Shown here: positions 15,191 through 15,812 of the stretch, in pieces | How the letters are laid out: each line of letters starts with the position of its first letter | How positions within the stretch are numbered: the first letter of the stretch is position 1 | NCBI GenBank assembly: GCA_027858355.1 | Contig: JAQICW010000259.1 | Span: forward strand, 1-15,812 | Direction: 5' to 3' | From: Desulfobacula sp. | GTDB taxonomy: Bacteria; Desulfobacterota; Desulfobacteria; Desulfobacterales; Desulfobacteraceae | DNA: 15,812 nucleotides | Notes under the pieces: generated by a model | Databases searched by the model: none | Seen by the model: only the letters and a program-made list of their open reading frames with translations | Told to the model about the DNA's origin: nothing | Translations under genes and position numbers: made by a program

Positions 15191-15812
15191 TAATCACTTA
15201 TTTTTTTTGCCTTATAAAGTCGTTTGTCTGCTGCCTTTAAAAGAATTGCAGATGAATCCATTCCTTTTTCAAACACTGAAGAAAGTCCATGGCTTAGTTT
15301 AACGTAAAAGCTTGTGTTGTCTGCAGCAATAATAGGATTACTTGCCAGTTTTTGCTTCACCCTGCTGACATAGATTTCCGCTTGATGTCTATTTGTGGAA
15401 GGCAAAATAACCACAAATTCATCCCCTGCAAAGCGAGCCACAATATCAGAATCCCTTTTCAGACTGTTCAGGCAGTCGGCGGTATGACATAAGGCTTTAT
15501 CCCCATTGTCATGGCCATAGGTGTCATTGATGGATTTAAAGTCATCCAGGTCCAGAAAAAGAAGGACCAGGTCAATGTGATACCGTTTAGACCGTTGAAA
15601 TTCTCTTTCAAGAATTCGTTCCATGACCCCCCTGTTTAAAAGCCTGGTCAAAGGATCATGGAAGGCAAGAAATTTTAATTGCTCATGTGCGGTCACATTG
15701 GAAAGACACAGGGATGCCTTGAGCGCCAGTCGTTCCAATAAAGATGTGTCAATACCAGGCTCAAACCGGTTAACGATTTTGTCCGCCTGGTTAATACTCC
15801 CCACGATGGTAC
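15187..15812 (-). CDS. GGDEF-domain diguanylate cyclase (5' end outside window)
   Basis: The frame stays open to the window edge; a GTG at 15804 is probably internal. Numbering from it, residues 1-40 look like the end of a GAF or DUF484-like sensor domain (GSINQADKIVNRFEPGIDTS). The GGDEF domain begins at AFHDPLTRLLNR (47-58). It has the metal-binding LDLDDFKSINDTYGH (84-98) and the active-site motif as AGDEF (126-130) instead of GGDEF. Arg117 and Asp120 form an RxxD inhibitory site at the standard spacing. It should make cyclic di-GMP from two GTP, since AGDEF variants can be active. No transmembrane segment is in the visible part. Its stop overlaps the stop of the facing aldolase gene. Confidence 0.93.
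   Translation of the reverse strand, partial: TIVGSINQADKIVNRFEPGIDTSLLERLALKASLCLSNVTAHEQLKFLAFHDPLTRLLNRGVMERILEREFQRSKRYHIDLVLLFLDLDDFKSINDTYGHDNGDKALCHTADCLNSLKRDSDIVARFAGDEFVVILPSTNRHQAEIYVSRVKQKLASNPIIAADNTSFYVKLSHGLSSVFEKGMDSSAILLKAADKRLYKAKKISDY

Noticed and set aside
15189..15208. Terminator after the aldolase gene: AATAA/TTATT stem with a T run
   Set aside because: The stem is 5 bp and entirely A-T, too weak to call an intrinsic terminator; it also lies within the facing GGDEF gene.

Overview
The window is one long, colinear ribosomal-protein supercluster on the + strand, followed by two unrelated genes. It opens with the last 38 codons of tuf (EF-Tu) and runs without a break through the S10, spc and alpha blocks: rpsJ-rplC-rplD-rplW-rplB-rpsS-rplV-rpsC-rplP-rpmC-rpsQ, then rplN-rplX-rplE-rpsN-rpsH-rplF-rplR-rpsE-rpmD-rplO-secY, then infA-rpmJ-rpsM-rpsK-rpsD-rpoA-rplQ. 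A perfect 12-bp GC-containing hairpin with a T run at 14055-14090 closes the cluster. Downstream are a PLP-dependent threonine-aldolase-type enzyme (+) and the C-terminal part of a GGDEF diguanylate cyclase (-), which converge so tightly that their stop codons overlap.

Organism: a Gram-negative-like, AT-leaning bacterium with standard code and clear Shine-Dalgarno sites. The zinc-ribbon forms of S14, S4, L24 and L36, the wording of S10, S13 and L2, and the tuf-rpsJ linkage suggest Desulfobacterota, most likely Desulfobacterales (Desulfobacter/Desulfobacula type). This is recalled resemblance, not a search.

How the genes work together: they encode 26 ribosomal proteins (10 small-subunit, 16 large-subunit), the SecYEG channel subunit SecY, initiation factor IF-1 and the RNA polymerase alpha subunit. 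One transcription unit would co-supply translation, membrane insertion and transcription machinery. Most gaps are 1-50 nt and several neighbours are spaced for translational coupling. adk and map, often found between secY and infA in other bacteria, are absent.

The one stretch that the genes do not explain is the rplC-rplD gap (1097-1292). It holds 2.2 copies of a 29-bp direct repeat. Each full copy, read with the first bases of the next, forms a promoter-like TTGAGA-17 bp-TGTAAT. A hairpin sits just before the rplD ribosome-binding site. Because tuf and rpsJ are only 21 nt apart, there is no room for an E. coli-style S10 leader, so control by L4 may have moved to this gap. That is inference. 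I see no mobile element, CRISPR array, tRNA, rRNA or evident new system; most of this window is a conserved housekeeping region.
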